Of a stretch of DNA of 64,000 bases, positions 45,360-55,435 are shown piece by piece (positions within the stretch are counted from its first letter, which is position 1; each line of letters starts with the position of its first letter). The translations under genes were made by a program, and so were the position numbers. Below the pieces are notes generated by a model, which saw only the letters and a program-made list of their open reading frames with translations, was not told where the DNA came from and ran no database searches. The stretch is taken from contig NZ_CP013021.1 of assembly GCF_001420915.1 (NCBI RefSeq), positions 2,965,001-3,029,000 of the forward strand, in the 5' to 3' direction. Source of the stretch: Agarivorans gilvus. GTDB lineage: Bacteria; Pseudomonadota; Gammaproteobacteria; Enterobacterales; Celerinatantimonadaceae.

Positions 45360-46607
45360 TTAGGCCTTTAAGGTGGATAGCTGTTGGTTGAGCAACTGGG
45401 CAATGCTCGACAGTTCAGCGCTGATGTTTTCGATATCATGGGCCAATTGGTTTTGTACCCCTAGCGCCTCGCCTATGCCATTAATATTGCTGTTAATTTC
45501 TTCGCTAACATGGCTTTGCTGGTGGGCGGCGGTAGCCACTTGAGCGGTATGTTGATTAATCGCCGCGATACTGCTGACCACCTCGTTAAGCTGTTGATAA
45601 CTGGCCTCGGTATTGAGCGCGGTATGGTCGACTTGCTCTCGGCTAGAGGCGATGGAATCCACGGTGGCACTCACATCATTTTGCAAGGCTTGGATCAATT
45701 GGTTAATTTCTTCGGTTGAACTTTGGGTGCGTCCCGCTAGGTTTCTTACTTCGTCGGCTACCACTGCAAAGCCGCGGCCTTGCTCACCGGCGCGAGCCGC
45801 CTCAATGGCCGCATTTAGCGCAAGCAGGTTGGTTTGTTCTGCGATGCCGCCAATGGTTTCGAGGATGCTATTAATGTCTTGGCTGCGTCCCGCTACTTGG
45901 CTAATTCGCTGACTAATGCCCTGCATGTTATTGGCAATGTTGCGAATTTGCTCAACTGACTGTTGGAACTCTTGCTGGGTTTGCAACAATTGTTGCTCGG
46001 CATGTTGAGCGTTGCTGGCGGTACTATTGGCCAGTTCTGCCACTTCACTGGCCGAAGAAGACATTTGGTTAACAGCGGCGGCCACATTGTCGGTATCAAT
46101 TCTTTGAGTTCGGCCTGCTTGACCGGCGGCCTCGGCATTCTTAGCTAAATTTTTTGAACCGATGTTTAGTTGGGCCGCTTGCTGCTGTAATTGATTGACG
46201 ATGTTACGTAACTTTTCAGTAAAGTTATTAAATTGACGGCTCATTTCAATTAACTCTTGGTGTTCATTCACCTCAAGCTGCATGGTTAAATCGCCATCTT
46301 TTCCCGCAAGGTAGCTGATGCGTCGAGTGATTTGGCTGAGGGTGCGCATAAAGCTTTGCACTATCATCGCGATTAGCGCTAGGCCGACGATCGCTATCAC
46401 TAGCGAGCTCAGCAGCATTTTGTTGCGCGCTGCCGCGGCTTGCTCGGCAAATAAGTTTTGCAGTTGGTTGGCATTAAGTGCGCTGGCGGCGGTGGCTTGC
46501 TCCAGGCTCAATGTGGGGGCAGCGAATAGCCCGATGCAGGCGAGCATGGCGATGAAAACCAAGCTAATGGTGATGAAAAGTTTTAATTTAAACGACAGCG
46601 TTGCCAT
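45360..46607 (-). CDS. Methyl-accepting chemotaxis protein lacking a ligand domain
   Basis: 415 residues from ATG 46607, which has AGGAGG at ideal spacing; the longer frame to 46649 is not supported. Two membrane segments (about 8-28 and 66-88) are separated by only about 38 residues, too short for a Cache or four-helix sensor. A HAMP and a complete signalling domain (NLLALNAAIEAARAGEQGRG) follow. It may sense something at or in the membrane, or rely on a partner protein. Confidence 0.92.
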   Translation of the reverse strand: MATLSFKLKLFITISLVFIAMLACIGLFAAPTLSLEQATAASALNANQLQNLFAEQAAAARNKMLLSSLVIAIVGLALIAMIVQSFMRTLSQITRRISYLAGKDGDLTMQLEVNEHQELIEMSRQFNNFTEKLRNIVNQLQQQAAQLNIGSKNLAKNAEAAGQAGRTQRIDTDNVAAAVNQMSSSASEVAELANSTASNAQHAEQQLLQTQQEFQQSVEQIRNIANNMQGISQRISQVAGRSQDINSILETIGGIAEQTNLLALNAAIEAARAGEQGRGFAVVADEVRNLAGRTQSSTEEINQLIQALQNDVSATVDSIASSREQVDHTALNTEASYQQLNEVVSSIAAINQHTAQVATAAHQQSHVSEEINSNINGIGEALGVQNQLAHDIENISAELSSIAQLLNQQLSTLKA

Positions 46608-46806
46608 GAATGTTCCTCCTAGAGCTGGCCGGCTCATAGCTTCGCACACTCGCTCTGGCTTGTCGCTAAACTTATGTCACAAATGTATGATAATTAAGAA
46701 AATCAATAAGGGCATTGAAGAGGAAAAATCAGCCCTAAATTAGCCTATGCAGACGGCTGCTAAAGGTTATTATATGGCTAACCGTGGTTGGTTTATGGAG
46801 TGCGCG

Positions 46807-47994
46807 ATGTCTTATCAGTTAGTTTTATTGGGCCTAGCTGGCCTTATTGCCTTGGGGATCTTACTGCATCACCCTTCGCGCACCCTTGGCATCCCTTCAC
46901 TGCTGATTTTCATGGGGGTTGGTCTGGCCATCGGTAACGGCGAATTTAGTTTTATTTATGACGATCTTAGCTCAACCTCGCTGGTGGGCGGCTTTGCCTT
47001 AAACGTGATTGTATTTGTCGGGGGAATTAATACGCCTTTGCAGAGTATTAAGGTGGCGTATAAAGAAGGCGGGGTGCTGTCGTCTGTTGGGGTGATTTTC
47101 ACCTCGTTGATTTTTGCCGTGGTGTTTTATCTATTATTTGATTATGACTTTGTTTACTGCCTGTTGTTTGCTGCGGTGTTGTCTTCTACCGATGCCGCTG
47201 CGGTATTTTCGATTCTTGAATCAAAGAAACTCAAACTGAAAGAGAGTACCGATACGGTATTGGAGTTTGAATCAGCCACCAATGACCCGGTGGCCTTGAT
47301 TATGGTGGTGATATTAACACAGTTGTCTTTGTTTCCCGATGTCGCCATTAATCCCTTGGAGATCAGTCAAACCTTAGCCTTACAGCTAGTAGGAGGATTG
47401 CTGATTGGAGTGGTGGTTGGCAAGGTTTGTGTCTTGGCGCTGGCCCGCATTAGTTTGCCGGAATATGGCCTAATTCCGGTGTTTGTTTTGGCCTGTTTTA
47501 TTTTTGCTAGCTTTGGTAGCGAGCTGTTGGGCGGCAATGTGTTAATTGCTTGCTATGTCTCTGGGGTATTAATTGGTAATGGTTTGCAGCGCGGGCGAGA
47601 AGTGAGCAAGCACTTTTTTAACAGCTTGTCATGGCTCGCTCAGGCGGTGATGTTTGTTATTCTTGGCTTGCAAATTTTCCCGCAGCAGTTGTTTGGGGTC
47701 TTTTGGCAAGCGCTTGTTCCCAGCGCTATCTTGATGCTGGTCGCGCGGCCCTTGGCGGTACAATTATGTTATCTGCCCTTTATACGAGCTTCCTGGAAGA
47801 AGCGGCTGTTTATTTCTAGCATCGGCCTGAAAGGCGCCACTCCCATCGTGTTTGCCTTAATTCCCGCCGCCGCGGGAGTAAATGGCGCCTTAGAGATGGT
47901 ACACATGGTGTTCTTTGTGGTCTTGTACTCGGTATTGATTCAAGGCGCGGCTATCGAACCCTTGGCGAAGCGTTTGGGTCTAGCCAAGAACTAG
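46807..47994 (+). CDS. CPA1-family Na+(K+)/H+ antiporter without C-terminal regulatory domain
   Basis: 395 residues from ATG 46807 (GGAG upstream; earlier starts lack a site). About 12 membrane helices with VLSSTDAAAVFSIL and the ion-binding ESATNDPVALIMVV, then SSIGLKGATPIVFALIP. It is closest in pattern to NhaP2/CvrA, but those are about 180 residues longer because of a C-terminal TrkA-C/RCK and a CorC-like part, which are absent here. It ends six bases from the convergent LysR gene. Confidence 0.88.
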   Translation: MSYQLVLLGLAGLIALGILLHHPSRTLGIPSLLIFMGVGLAIGNGEFSFIYDDLSSTSLVGGFALNVIVFVGGINTPLQSIKVAYKEGGVLSSVGVIFTSLIFAVVFYLLFDYDFVYCLLFAAVLSSTDAAAVFSILESKKLKLKESTDTVLEFESATNDPVALIMVVILTQLSLFPDVAINPLEISQTLALQLVGGLLIGVVVGKVCVLALARISLPEYGLIPVFVLACFIFASFGSELLGGNVLIACYVSGVLIGNGLQRGREVSKHFFNSLSWLAQAVMFVILGLQIFPQQLFGVFWQALVPSAILMLVARPLAVQLCYLPFIRASWKKRLFISSIGLKGATPIVFALIPAAAGVNGALEMVHMVFFVVLYSVLIQGAAIEPLAKRLGLAKN

Positions 47995-48000
47995 CCGCGC

Positions 48001-48930
48001 TTAGCCTTGGCAGTATTCAAGGATTAACTGGCGTAACCAGCGGTGGGCGGGATCTTCTTCAAGGTGTTCCGGCCAAGCTAGTAGGTAACTAAAAGGAGCC
48101 ATCTCAACGGGTAGGGGGAGCTGGGCTAATTTGTGGGTATTCACCACTTCTTGGGCGAAACTACGGGTACAGGTAAAGACTAAATCGCTGGACTGACAGA
48201 GCATGGTGGCGGCAAAAAAATCGGCGGTAAGCGTACTGTTTTCTATATGTAAGCCTTGCTCGGCTAGCACGGTGTGCAGCAGCCAACGTTCTCCCACTTC
48301 ACATTCACAGCTTAAATGGGCCTGCTGGAGATAAGTGTTTAAATCCCACGCTTGTTGCAGCACCGGGTGGCCTTTACGTACCAAGCAAACGTGGTCTTCT
48401 CGATAGAGTTCCAAGCAGCGTACTTGTTTGGGTAAGTGTTTTACTTGCAGGTGGCTGGGGGCGCGCGGGTCGTTGTCACGAGTGAGGATGGCGAAGTCGT
48501 ATTCACCGTGCTGTAAGCCCTCAATACTGCCGGCACTCAGTTTGTGAGTGGCCAATTTCAGCCCTGGCGCTAGACGGCTTAGTTTGCCAAAGAAGCGCGG
48601 CAAGAGTGTGGCAAAACAGGTTTCATTGACGCTGCAACGAAAACTGCGCTGGCTGCTGCTAGGCTCAAAGCCTTCGGCTTCAAGCATTTGATTGGCGGTT
48701 TGTAGCCATTGACGTAGTGTGGGAGCTAAGTTGCGCACCCTAGGTGTGGGGCTGAGGCCACCTGCATGGCGCACAAACAACGGGTCGTTCAGTTGTAAGC
48801 GGAGCTTGGCTAATTGCTTGCTTACCGCAGATTGAGTTAAGCAGAGCTTTTCAGCGGCTCGGGAAACACTGCGCTCTTCGAGTAGGCATAATAATACGCG
48901 CAGTAAATTGAGGTCATAGGACGTTGGCAT
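48001..48930 (-). CDS. LysR family transcriptional regulator
   Basis: 309 residues. Helix-turn-helix SVSRAAEKLCLTQSAVSKQL (about 20-39), then LNDPLFVRHAGGLSPTPR. Effector domain intact. The gene is divergent from the efflux pump with 93 bases between, so it probably controls that pump and itself. Confidence 0.93.
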   Translation of the reverse strand: MPTSYDLNLLRVLLCLLEERSVSRAAEKLCLTQSAVSKQLAKLRLQLNDPLFVRHAGGLSPTPRVRNLAPTLRQWLQTANQMLEAEGFEPSSSQRSFRCSVNETCFATLLPRFFGKLSRLAPGLKLATHKLSAGSIEGLQHGEYDFAILTRDNDPRAPSHLQVKHLPKQVRCLELYREDHVCLVRKGHPVLQQAWDLNTYLQQAHLSCECEVGERWLLHTVLAEQGLHIENSTLTADFFAATMLCQSSDLVFTCTRSFAQEVVNTHKLAQLPLPVEMAPFSYLLAWPEHLEEDPAHRWLRQLILEYCQG

Positions 48931-49023
48931 ATATTCCTCTTAGGACTAAATCTTGTGCCAAAACATCATTATGATTCATATTGCTAGGCACTTACAATGG
49001 CTCGCTTGTATCAGGAGTCCAAC

Positions 49024-50202
49024 ATGTCGTTTACCACTAAGCCCTTGCCCTTATTCATGTTAATGGTGTTATTTTCACCTTTGGCGATAGATATTTTCTT
49101 GCCGGCGATCCCGCAAATGACGGAGGCTTTTGCTGTACCTCTGGACTGGATGACGCAAACCATTCCAGTATTTTTGTTCGCCTTTGGTGTTGGCCAGCTA
49201 GTTGTAGGGCCGCTGGCCGATCGCTTTGGTCGACGTCCCACCGCCTTGCTGGGGGCGTTGCTCTATCTGTTGGGCTCAGTGGTGGCTGCGCTGTCTGTGG
49301 ATTTCAGTTGCTTGATGCTGGCGCGTTTAGTTCAGGGTTTGGCGGCCAGTTGTTTGTCGGTGGCGGCCTTTGCCGGGGTCAGAGATGTCTATGGGGCGGA
49401 GCGCTCGAAAAGCATGTTTAGCTACCTAAATGGCGTTATTTGCATCGTTCCTGCGCTGGCTCCTTTATTGGGCGGAGTGCTTACTCACTATTGGTCTTGG
49501 TCGGCAAACTTCTGGTTTATGGGGCTGTATGGCTTGCTGGTGGGTTTGTTCTTATTGTTCGGCTTGCAAGAAACCCAACATGCGGCCCATGTTGCCAAGG
49601 GGCGCTTGTTCTCGTGGTCTCGTTATTTCAGTGTATTGCGGGTTCCGGCTTTTATTTATTACGCTAGCTTGGTGATGTTGGCTATGGCGATGATCATCGC
49701 CTATGTTTCCCAATCTCCGGGGCGCTTGATGGTGGACATGCAGCTGTCTAGCGCTCAATACGCCTTGTGGTTTGGCAGTAATGCCTTGCTTAATATTATT
49801 GCAGCTTTTGTCGCGCCATCGCTGATTAAGCGCTTGGGGCAAAACCAAGGCTTATGGTTGGGAGCCGGTTTGATGGCGGCAGCGGCGCTGGGCTTAATCT
49901 CTAGCCAGCAATTTGCCCATCCCTTGGCCTTTATGTTGCCCATTTATGTGTGTAGCGTGGGTTTCTGCTTGTTAATTGCGGTGGGGGCGGGCAGCGCCTT
50001 AGCGCCTTTTGCAGAGCGGGCGGGCACCGCTGCGGCTCTACTTGGCTTTATTCAGATGACCGGCTCAGCCAGTTTAGTGGCGTTGCTGGCATTAAGTGGA
50101 CTATCGAGTAGCGAGCAATTGGCCATCCTCATGGCCTTGCCATTGTTGGTGATGGCCGTGGTCGCCGGACGCGCGGGTTTGCTGCTGGTGAGCAAACAGT
50201 AG
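49024..50202 (+). CDS. Bcr/CflA family MFS drug exporter
   Basis: 392 residues from ATG 49024 (AGGAG upstream, better than 48997). Opens SPLAIDIFLPAIPQMTEAF, then the MFS loop GPLADRFGRRPTALLGA and the antiporter motif PALAPLLGGVLTHYWSW (motif C, typical of exporters). Twelve membrane helices. Likely drug/proton antiport under the adjacent LysR regulator. Confidence 0.92.
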   Translation: MSFTTKPLPLFMLMVLFSPLAIDIFLPAIPQMTEAFAVPLDWMTQTIPVFLFAFGVGQLVVGPLADRFGRRPTALLGALLYLLGSVVAALSVDFSCLMLARLVQGLAASCLSVAAFAGVRDVYGAERSKSMFSYLNGVICIVPALAPLLGGVLTHYWSWSANFWFMGLYGLLVGLFLLFGLQETQHAAHVAKGRLFSWSRYFSVLRVPAFIYYASLVMLAMAMIIAYVSQSPGRLMVDMQLSSAQYALWFGSNALLNIIAAFVAPSLIKRLGQNQGLWLGAGLMAAAALGLISSQQFAHPLAFMLPIYVCSVGFCLLIAVGAGSALAPFAERAGTAAALLGFIQMTGSASLVALLALSGLSSSEQLAILMALPLLVMAVVAGRAGLLLVSKQ

Positions 50203-50229
50203 TTATTTGAATTTGTTGTATTACTTGCC

Positions 50230-50254
50230 AAAAAGCGCCTCGCGGCGCTTTTTT
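50230..50254 (+). terminator. Rho-independent terminator after the MFS gene
   Basis: AAAAAGCGCC, loop TCGC, GGCGCTTTTTT. Strong stem with a long T run. Confidence 0.9.
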
Positions 50255-50363
50255 ATTACTAAAATATTGTTGGGGGCTGTTTTTTGGCAATTAAACGGGC
50301 TAAATCGAGCCCGTGGTTTATAGTTTTAAGTAATAGAATTAGCTTCTTTAGGACCATAGTTAG

Positions 50364-51380
50364 GTGAATTTTCTGCCCTTTTTGTTGCTATTTTGTAGCC
50401 TAGCCTGGGGACAAACTTCAGTGGTTTTTTTTAACCCGGGTAAGTCCGACGAGAGCTTTTGGCATGATGTTGATAGCTTTGCTGGCGCGGTGGCGGAAGA
50501 TTTAGCGCTCGACTTTCGAACCTTTCACGCTCAGCGCAAGTATTATTCAATGATTCGTCATTTAGAGCAGATGATTGCCCAGCAGCAACTTCCCGACTAC
50601 TTGATTTTGGTGAATGAAAAGCAAATTTTGCCAAAGATGCTGCGCTTATTGGAGGGCCAAAATGTCTATGTATTGGTAGCGCTGAACGATATCGATGTGC
50701 AACACCAAAGTATGCTCGAACAGCCTTATTGGCAGCAGCACTTACTCTCTAGTTTAATTCCAAATAACTATTGGGCCGGCTATCAGGCGGCTCGTGCTAT
50801 GCATCTTGCTAGCGGTGAGCTAGCTGGGGAAGTGGCGATTATTTCTGGAGATAAACTTACCCCAGCCTCTATTCAGCGCGAGGCGGGAGCGAAGCATTTT
50901 TTTCAGCAGCAGCCGCAGTTAGAGTTAAAGCGAGTGGTTTATGCTGATTGGAATGAGCAACAAGGCTACCAACAAACACTGATGTTGTTGCGACGCTACC
51001 CAAACTTGAAGTATTTATGGGTGGCGAACGATGAAATGGCTTTTGGCAGTATTCAGGCCAGCAAAGAGCTAGGCAGACAAGCCGGTAAAGATTTGTTTAT
51101 CGCCACCTTTAATACATCTGAGCGAGCCTTAAATTTACGCGAACAAGGGCAAATTAGCGCATTAGCAGGAGGCCATTTTGCCACCGTGGGCTGGGGTTTA
51201 GCGATGATTAAGCAGCATAGTCTTGGCGAAGTATTAGCTAAGAAGGTGGATGCGCCCTTGTTTATGCTGCTAGAACCCCATTCTGCCACCTTTCAATTAA
51301 TTAAGGATAAAAATTGGCAACAGCTGGATTTTAGTAATTTGTCGTTCGATTTTGCGCATCCTTTTGGCTTCATTCAGTAA
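50364..51380 (+). CDS. Periplasmic sugar-type binding protein, sensor partner of the GGDEF gene
   Basis: 338 residues, signal peptide (LPFLLLFCSLAWG), then a two-lobe periplasmic binding fold: VVFFNPGKSDESFWHDV, ILVNEKQILPKML, AIISGDKLTPASIQREAG, LKYLWVANDEMAFGSIQASK and GHFATVGWGLAM. This is the pattern of peripla_BP_4 proteins such as LuxP and RbsB. No permease or ATPase lies nearby; the next gene, a few bases on, is a membrane diguanylate cyclase, so it probably feeds a ligand signal to that protein as LuxP does to LuxQ (inference). Start is GTG. Confidence 0.8.
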   Translation: MNFLPFLLLFCSLAWGQTSVVFFNPGKSDESFWHDVDSFAGAVAEDLALDFRTFHAQRKYYSMIRHLEQMIAQQQLPDYLILVNEKQILPKMLRLLEGQNVYVLVALNDIDVQHQSMLEQPYWQQHLLSSLIPNNYWAGYQAARAMHLASGELAGEVAIISGDKLTPASIQREAGAKHFFQQQPQLELKRVVYADWNEQQGYQQTLMLLRRYPNLKYLWVANDEMAFGSIQASKELGRQAGKDLFIATFNTSERALNLREQGQISALAGGHFATVGWGLAMIKQHSLGEVLAKKVDAPLFMLLEPHSATFQLIKDKNWQQLDFSNLSFDFAHPFGFIQ

Positions 51381-51394
51381 GCGTGGAATGTAAC

Positions 51395-53217
51395 ATGGCA
51401 GGCCGATTTCAATTGAAAACTCCGATCGCTAAACGTTTGGTGATTTTGATCATCAGTGCCAGCACCTTGTTTGCCTTACTCTCGGTGGCGATTCAGCTAG
51501 CTTTTAACTATATGGGGGCGGTGAGACACGCTGAAAGTTGGGTGGATGATTATAATCGCGCTAACTTAGCAACGATTGAACGGGCTGTTTGGCAGAGCGA
51601 TCAGCAGCTACTGGAGAAGTTATTACGAGGCTTGGTACAACAGCAATACGTCGCCGCGGTGGAATTAAACTCAATAGGCGGCGTTGATGTGCAGCTTGGA
51701 CAGCAGGTGGCTAAGCAAAAATCTTATCTCTACCCACTCAATTGGCATGGAGTGGTTTTGGGCGAATTAAGGATAGGTTTAGATCTGTCCTTAATTAAGC
51801 AAGATATTACCGCGCAGGCTTTGGTGATTTTATTCACTAATGGCTTAAAAACCTTTCTGATGAGTTTGATTATTTTATTGTTGGTGGGCTATCTGGTAAC
51901 TGGCGATCTGCGTTTGTTGGCCGATACTGCCGATCAAATCTTTACCGAGCAGCAAGAGCTTGTGCCCTTGCCCAGTCGCTTGTTACAGCGCAGTGATGAA
52001 ATTGGCTTGGTGGCCAGTTCTATGCAGCAATTACAACAACGTTTGCAAGTGGGTTTAGATGCACGAATGAAAGCCGAGCAGGCGTTGCAGCAATATCATC
52101 AGGAACTGGAAGAAAGTGTTCAGCAGCGCACCGAAGAGCTTAACTGGCAAACCGACGCCAACCAATTGTTATCCGAGATTTCCTTGGCGTTTTTAAATCA
52201 AAAACCTAATAACACTAAAGCCTTGTTGCAACGGGCAAGTTCAGCCATTGCTAGTTTATTTCCAGTTGAATTAGTGGCGGTGCTGGAGTTTGAGCGCCAG
52301 CAAGCGGTGTATCGTGATGTTTGGGCCTTGCCCGGGCAGCAAAATCCCTTTGAAAGTATAGATTTAAGTCCCCTTGGGCAACTCAAGCGGCGGATGGTTA
52401 ATGTGGCACCGATAGTGGTGAGAGATGTTGCCAAACTGCGGCGCATTGCCCCCAATGAGTATGCTTTGTTGAAAAAAATGAAGATTAACTCCTTCATTGG
52501 CGTGCCGTTGAGTGATGGTAGAAAATCCTTTGGTTTGTTGGCCTGCGCCAGTCTAAAAAGTTGCGTCACCATGGATGAACATCAAGTGATTTTGCTGAGT
52601 CAATTTGCCGCTGCGGTTAGCGGTTTACTGATTAGCGAAAAAAACCATATTGCTATGGCGCGCTTACAAAACGAACTACTGCAAGTGAATGAACGGCTAC
52701 AGGTATTGGCCGAAACCGATGAGCTGACCGGTTTGGTTAATCGGCGGCCGTTTAAGCGAGAGTTAAGTCGAGCCGTTACCGGTGCGCGCCGGCGTAAATC
52801 GCAATTTGCGGTGATGATGGCCGACATCGATTTTTTTAAAGCGTATAACGACCACTATGGGCATGTGCAGGGGACCAAGCACTTAAGCAAGTGGCCCAAG
52901 CCCTATCAAAAGTGGTACAGCGTAGCGACGATTGTGTGGCGCGAGTAGGCGGTGAAGAGTTTGCCATTTTGCTGTCTGACGCCAACAAACAAGAGTTGCC
53001 TCTCATGGCGCAACGAATAGTGGATGAGGTGGCCGCTTTACAGATAGAACATCTAGGCTCGAATATCGCCAAGGTGCTCACCATCAGTTTGGGGGCGGTG
53101 CTAGTTGAACCGGATGATGTATTAGAACCGGCTAAGTTATTGGAAATGGCCGATGCCTGTTTATATCAGGCCAAAAATCAGGGGCGTAATCGCGCGGTAT
53201 TCGATCTCGATAGCTAA
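51395..53217 (+). pseudogene. Diguanylate cyclase with periplasmic, HAMP and GAF parts; apparent frameshift
   Basis: A two-helix membrane sensor (helices about residues 15-35 and 150-172) with a short periplasmic part, HAMP, a coiled coil (QALQQYHQELEESVQQRTEE), GAF-like region and GGDEF domain (TDELTGLVNRRPFKREL). It should make c-di-GMP. The first frame runs off at YGHVQGTKHLSKW; a missing G in GGGG (52870-52873) explains it. With the base restored it continues YGHVQGDQALKQVAQAL and has the active site VARVGGEEFAILLSD, total 607 residues. I prefer ATG 51395 to GTG 51383. Operon with the binding protein 14 bases upstream. Confidence 0.85.
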
Positions 53218-53322
53218 AGCTTTATTAGAAGCTGTTAGCTAGCTCACGCTTGCTATGATGATACTCAAACGCATCATATCGTATACTTAAACTAGGGTGA
53301 AGAAGTACAGAAGGGCTTAGCC

Positions 53323-53835
53323 GTGACACATACCAAGATGCTGAAATGGGCTATCAATGGTTACGTAATGTGTGCATTATTGGCCTTTCTCGCGACCGCT
53401 TTTAGCGGCGGTTATTCAGACAATCAGTTAGCACCGCGAGTATGGATATTTCCACTGCGTTTTGAATTTGCACTCGCTTTGTTATTCCTCAGTTTACTGG
53501 CCAGTTACTCATTATTATTTAACAGTTTGCACGGTCGCCTTCTGTTGGTAGCTATCGCGGTGGTGCATATTCTTAATATGATTTTCACTAGTACCTTGGT
53601 TGAATCTTCACTTGCGGCAATGTTCAGTACCGCTAGTATGCTCAGCCTAGGTGTGCTGTTGTATATCGCTTGGACCGACCCGTTACAAGACAAAGTGAAA
53701 CGCTTACGCGCTTATCAACAGCAACGGCTTTATGAAAAACAGCAACAGGACAAAATCGATTACGCTTATTTACATACCGCCTTAAATAAAGAGCTACCGC
53801 ATCATCAGGATAATAGCCACAAACACTCTTCCTAA
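53323..53835 (+). CDS. Membrane protein of unknown function
   Basis: 170 residues: four hydrophobic segments (about 9-27, 45-66, 73-92 and 96-116), then a cytoplasmic charged tail rich in Gln, Lys and His (RLRAYQQQRLYEKQQQDKID, HHQDNSHKHSS). Not recognised. Same direction as the cyclase gene, with a gap of about 105 bases. Confidence 0.6.
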   Translation: MTHTKMLKWAINGYVMCALLAFLATAFSGGYSDNQLAPRVWIFPLRFEFALALLFLSLLASYSLLFNSLHGRLLLVAIAVVHILNMIFTSTLVESSLAAMFSTASMLSLGVLLYIAWTDPLQDKVKRLRAYQQQRLYEKQQQDKIDYAYLHTALNKELPHHQDNSHKHSS

Positions 53836-54013
53836 GCTTGCCGCGTTTATGTATTGGCAGCATGGTTTGCCACGCCTGCCATGCTTTTGCTACTCTGCCA
53901 CCACTAAAGCCCCACATTTCTCTGCTCTTAGGGGCACTTCATTGCATTAATACACCAGGCTGTGTATTGGCTGAGGCGCTATTTCGCTAAGCCAAGTTAG
54001 GATGTCACGATAG

Positions 54014-55435
54014 ATGATTATTGAGAATGTATTGTTGCTTGCCGGTCAACGCCAGTTAGCCATAAAACACTGGCAGTTAGCGCCCTCTCAACACTGGGCC
54101 TTATTTGGTCATAGTGGTAGTGGCAAGTCCTTGTTAGGTGCCTGGTTAAATGGTGAGCTCAAGGCCGAACGCGGCCAGCTGAGTCAGCGGCCTGAGCGCA
54201 TAGCCCTAGTGTCATTAGAACAGCAACAGGCCTTATTGGAAGCCGAGTTGGCCGATGACGATAGCGATTTTAGCGACGTGCAAGACAGTGGCCACAGCGT
54301 AGCGGAGCTGCTAGCCAAGGCCTCTACGCAAGTTGAGCAAATCGAGCGAGTCGTGCAGCAGTGTGATTTAAGCGCTTTGTTACAACGAGGATTTCGTTTG
54401 TTGTCCACTGGTGAAACCCGCCGGTTAATGCTGGCTTTGGCCTTATTGAAGCAGCCGCAATTGCTGATCCTAGATGAGCCATTTGCTGGTCTCGATTTTG
54501 CTCATCAACAGCAACTACTTAAGCTATTGGACGATCTTGCCAAACAATGTCAATTATTGCTGATTACCTCGCGAGACGAAGAGCTACCCAAGGTGATTAC
54601 TCACGTGGCGGTGCTTGATGAGCAGGGGATAAACCAGCAGCTTAGTATCGAGCAATGGCGACAACACCCCGAGCGCCAACTATTGCAGCAGCAAGCTGAG
54701 CAACAATCACAAGCCATTGTGGCCGCCTTGCGCCAATTTCAAGCGCCAGAGTTGCCCGATCCATTATTTGCGATCCATGATGGTCAGGTGAGTTATGCCG
54801 GTGAGGTTTTGTTTAGCGGTTTAAACTGGCAAATTCATCCCGGCCAACATTGGCAGGTGCGTGGCCCTAATGGCTGTGGGAAGAGCACCTTATTAAATTT
54901 AATTTTTGGTGACCACCCCCAGTGTTATAGCAATCATATTGAGGTTCTAGGTTATCGCCGAGGTAGTGGTGAAAGCATTTGGCAAGTGAAACAACGCATA
55001 GGCATGGTATCGGCCAGCTTACATCTGCAGTATCGGGTTAATTGCAGCGCCTTAGAAGTGGTGTTATCGGGACTTTATGATTCAATAGGTATTTACCAAC
55101 AGCCCAGTGAGTTAGAGTTACAGCAGGCGCGTTTATGGCTCAGTTTATTTGCCATGCAAGATCTTGAAAAACGCGACTTTAAGTCGCTGTCTTATGGCCA
55201 GCAACGGGTATTAATTATTGCCCGCGCCTTGGTAAAAGCCCCTAGTTTGTTATTGTTAGATGAGCCCTGTCAGGGCTTAGATTTCTTAGCCCGTAGTACC
55301 GTACTTAAAGCCTTAGAGCAAGTCGCTAAACATCAACTTAGCCACTTGGTTTATGTGACTCACCATCAAGAAGATAGCTTGCCCAGCATTAGTCATTTTG
55401 TGGACTTTGAGGCGGGCAAGGTCTGTATTAGCTGA
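54014..55435 (+). CDS. modF: ModF-type fused ABC ATPase
   Basis: 473 residues with two ABC ATPase halves and no membrane part. First half: GHSGSGKSLLGAWL, LSTGETRRLMLALAL, LLILDEPFAGLD. Second half: GPNGCGKSTLLNLIFGDHPQ, VLGYRRGSGESIWQVKQRIG, LSYGQQRVLIIARALVK, LLLLDEPCQGLD. The middle and second half match E. coli ModF closely, including the SNHIEVLGYRRGSGESIW section. ModF is associated with molybdenum regulons but its exact role is unclear, and no modABC is in view. Overlaps the next gene by one base. Confidence 0.87.
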   Translation: MIIENVLLLAGQRQLAIKHWQLAPSQHWALFGHSGSGKSLLGAWLNGELKAERGQLSQRPERIALVSLEQQQALLEAELADDDSDFSDVQDSGHSVAELLAKASTQVEQIERVVQQCDLSALLQRGFRLLSTGETRRLMLALALLKQPQLLILDEPFAGLDFAHQQQLLKLLDDLAKQCQLLLITSRDEELPKVITHVAVLDEQGINQQLSIEQWRQHPERQLLQQQAEQQSQAIVAALRQFQAPELPDPLFAIHDGQVSYAGEVLFSGLNWQIHPGQHWQVRGPNGCGKSTLLNLIFGDHPQCYSNHIEVLGYRRGSGESIWQVKQRIGMVSASLHLQYRVNCSALEVVLSGLYDSIGIYQQPSELELQQARLWLSLFAMQDLEKRDFKSLSYGQQRVLIIARALVKAPSLLLLDEPCQGLDFLARSTVLKALEQVAKHQLSHLVYVTHHQEDSLPSISHFVDFEAGKVCIS

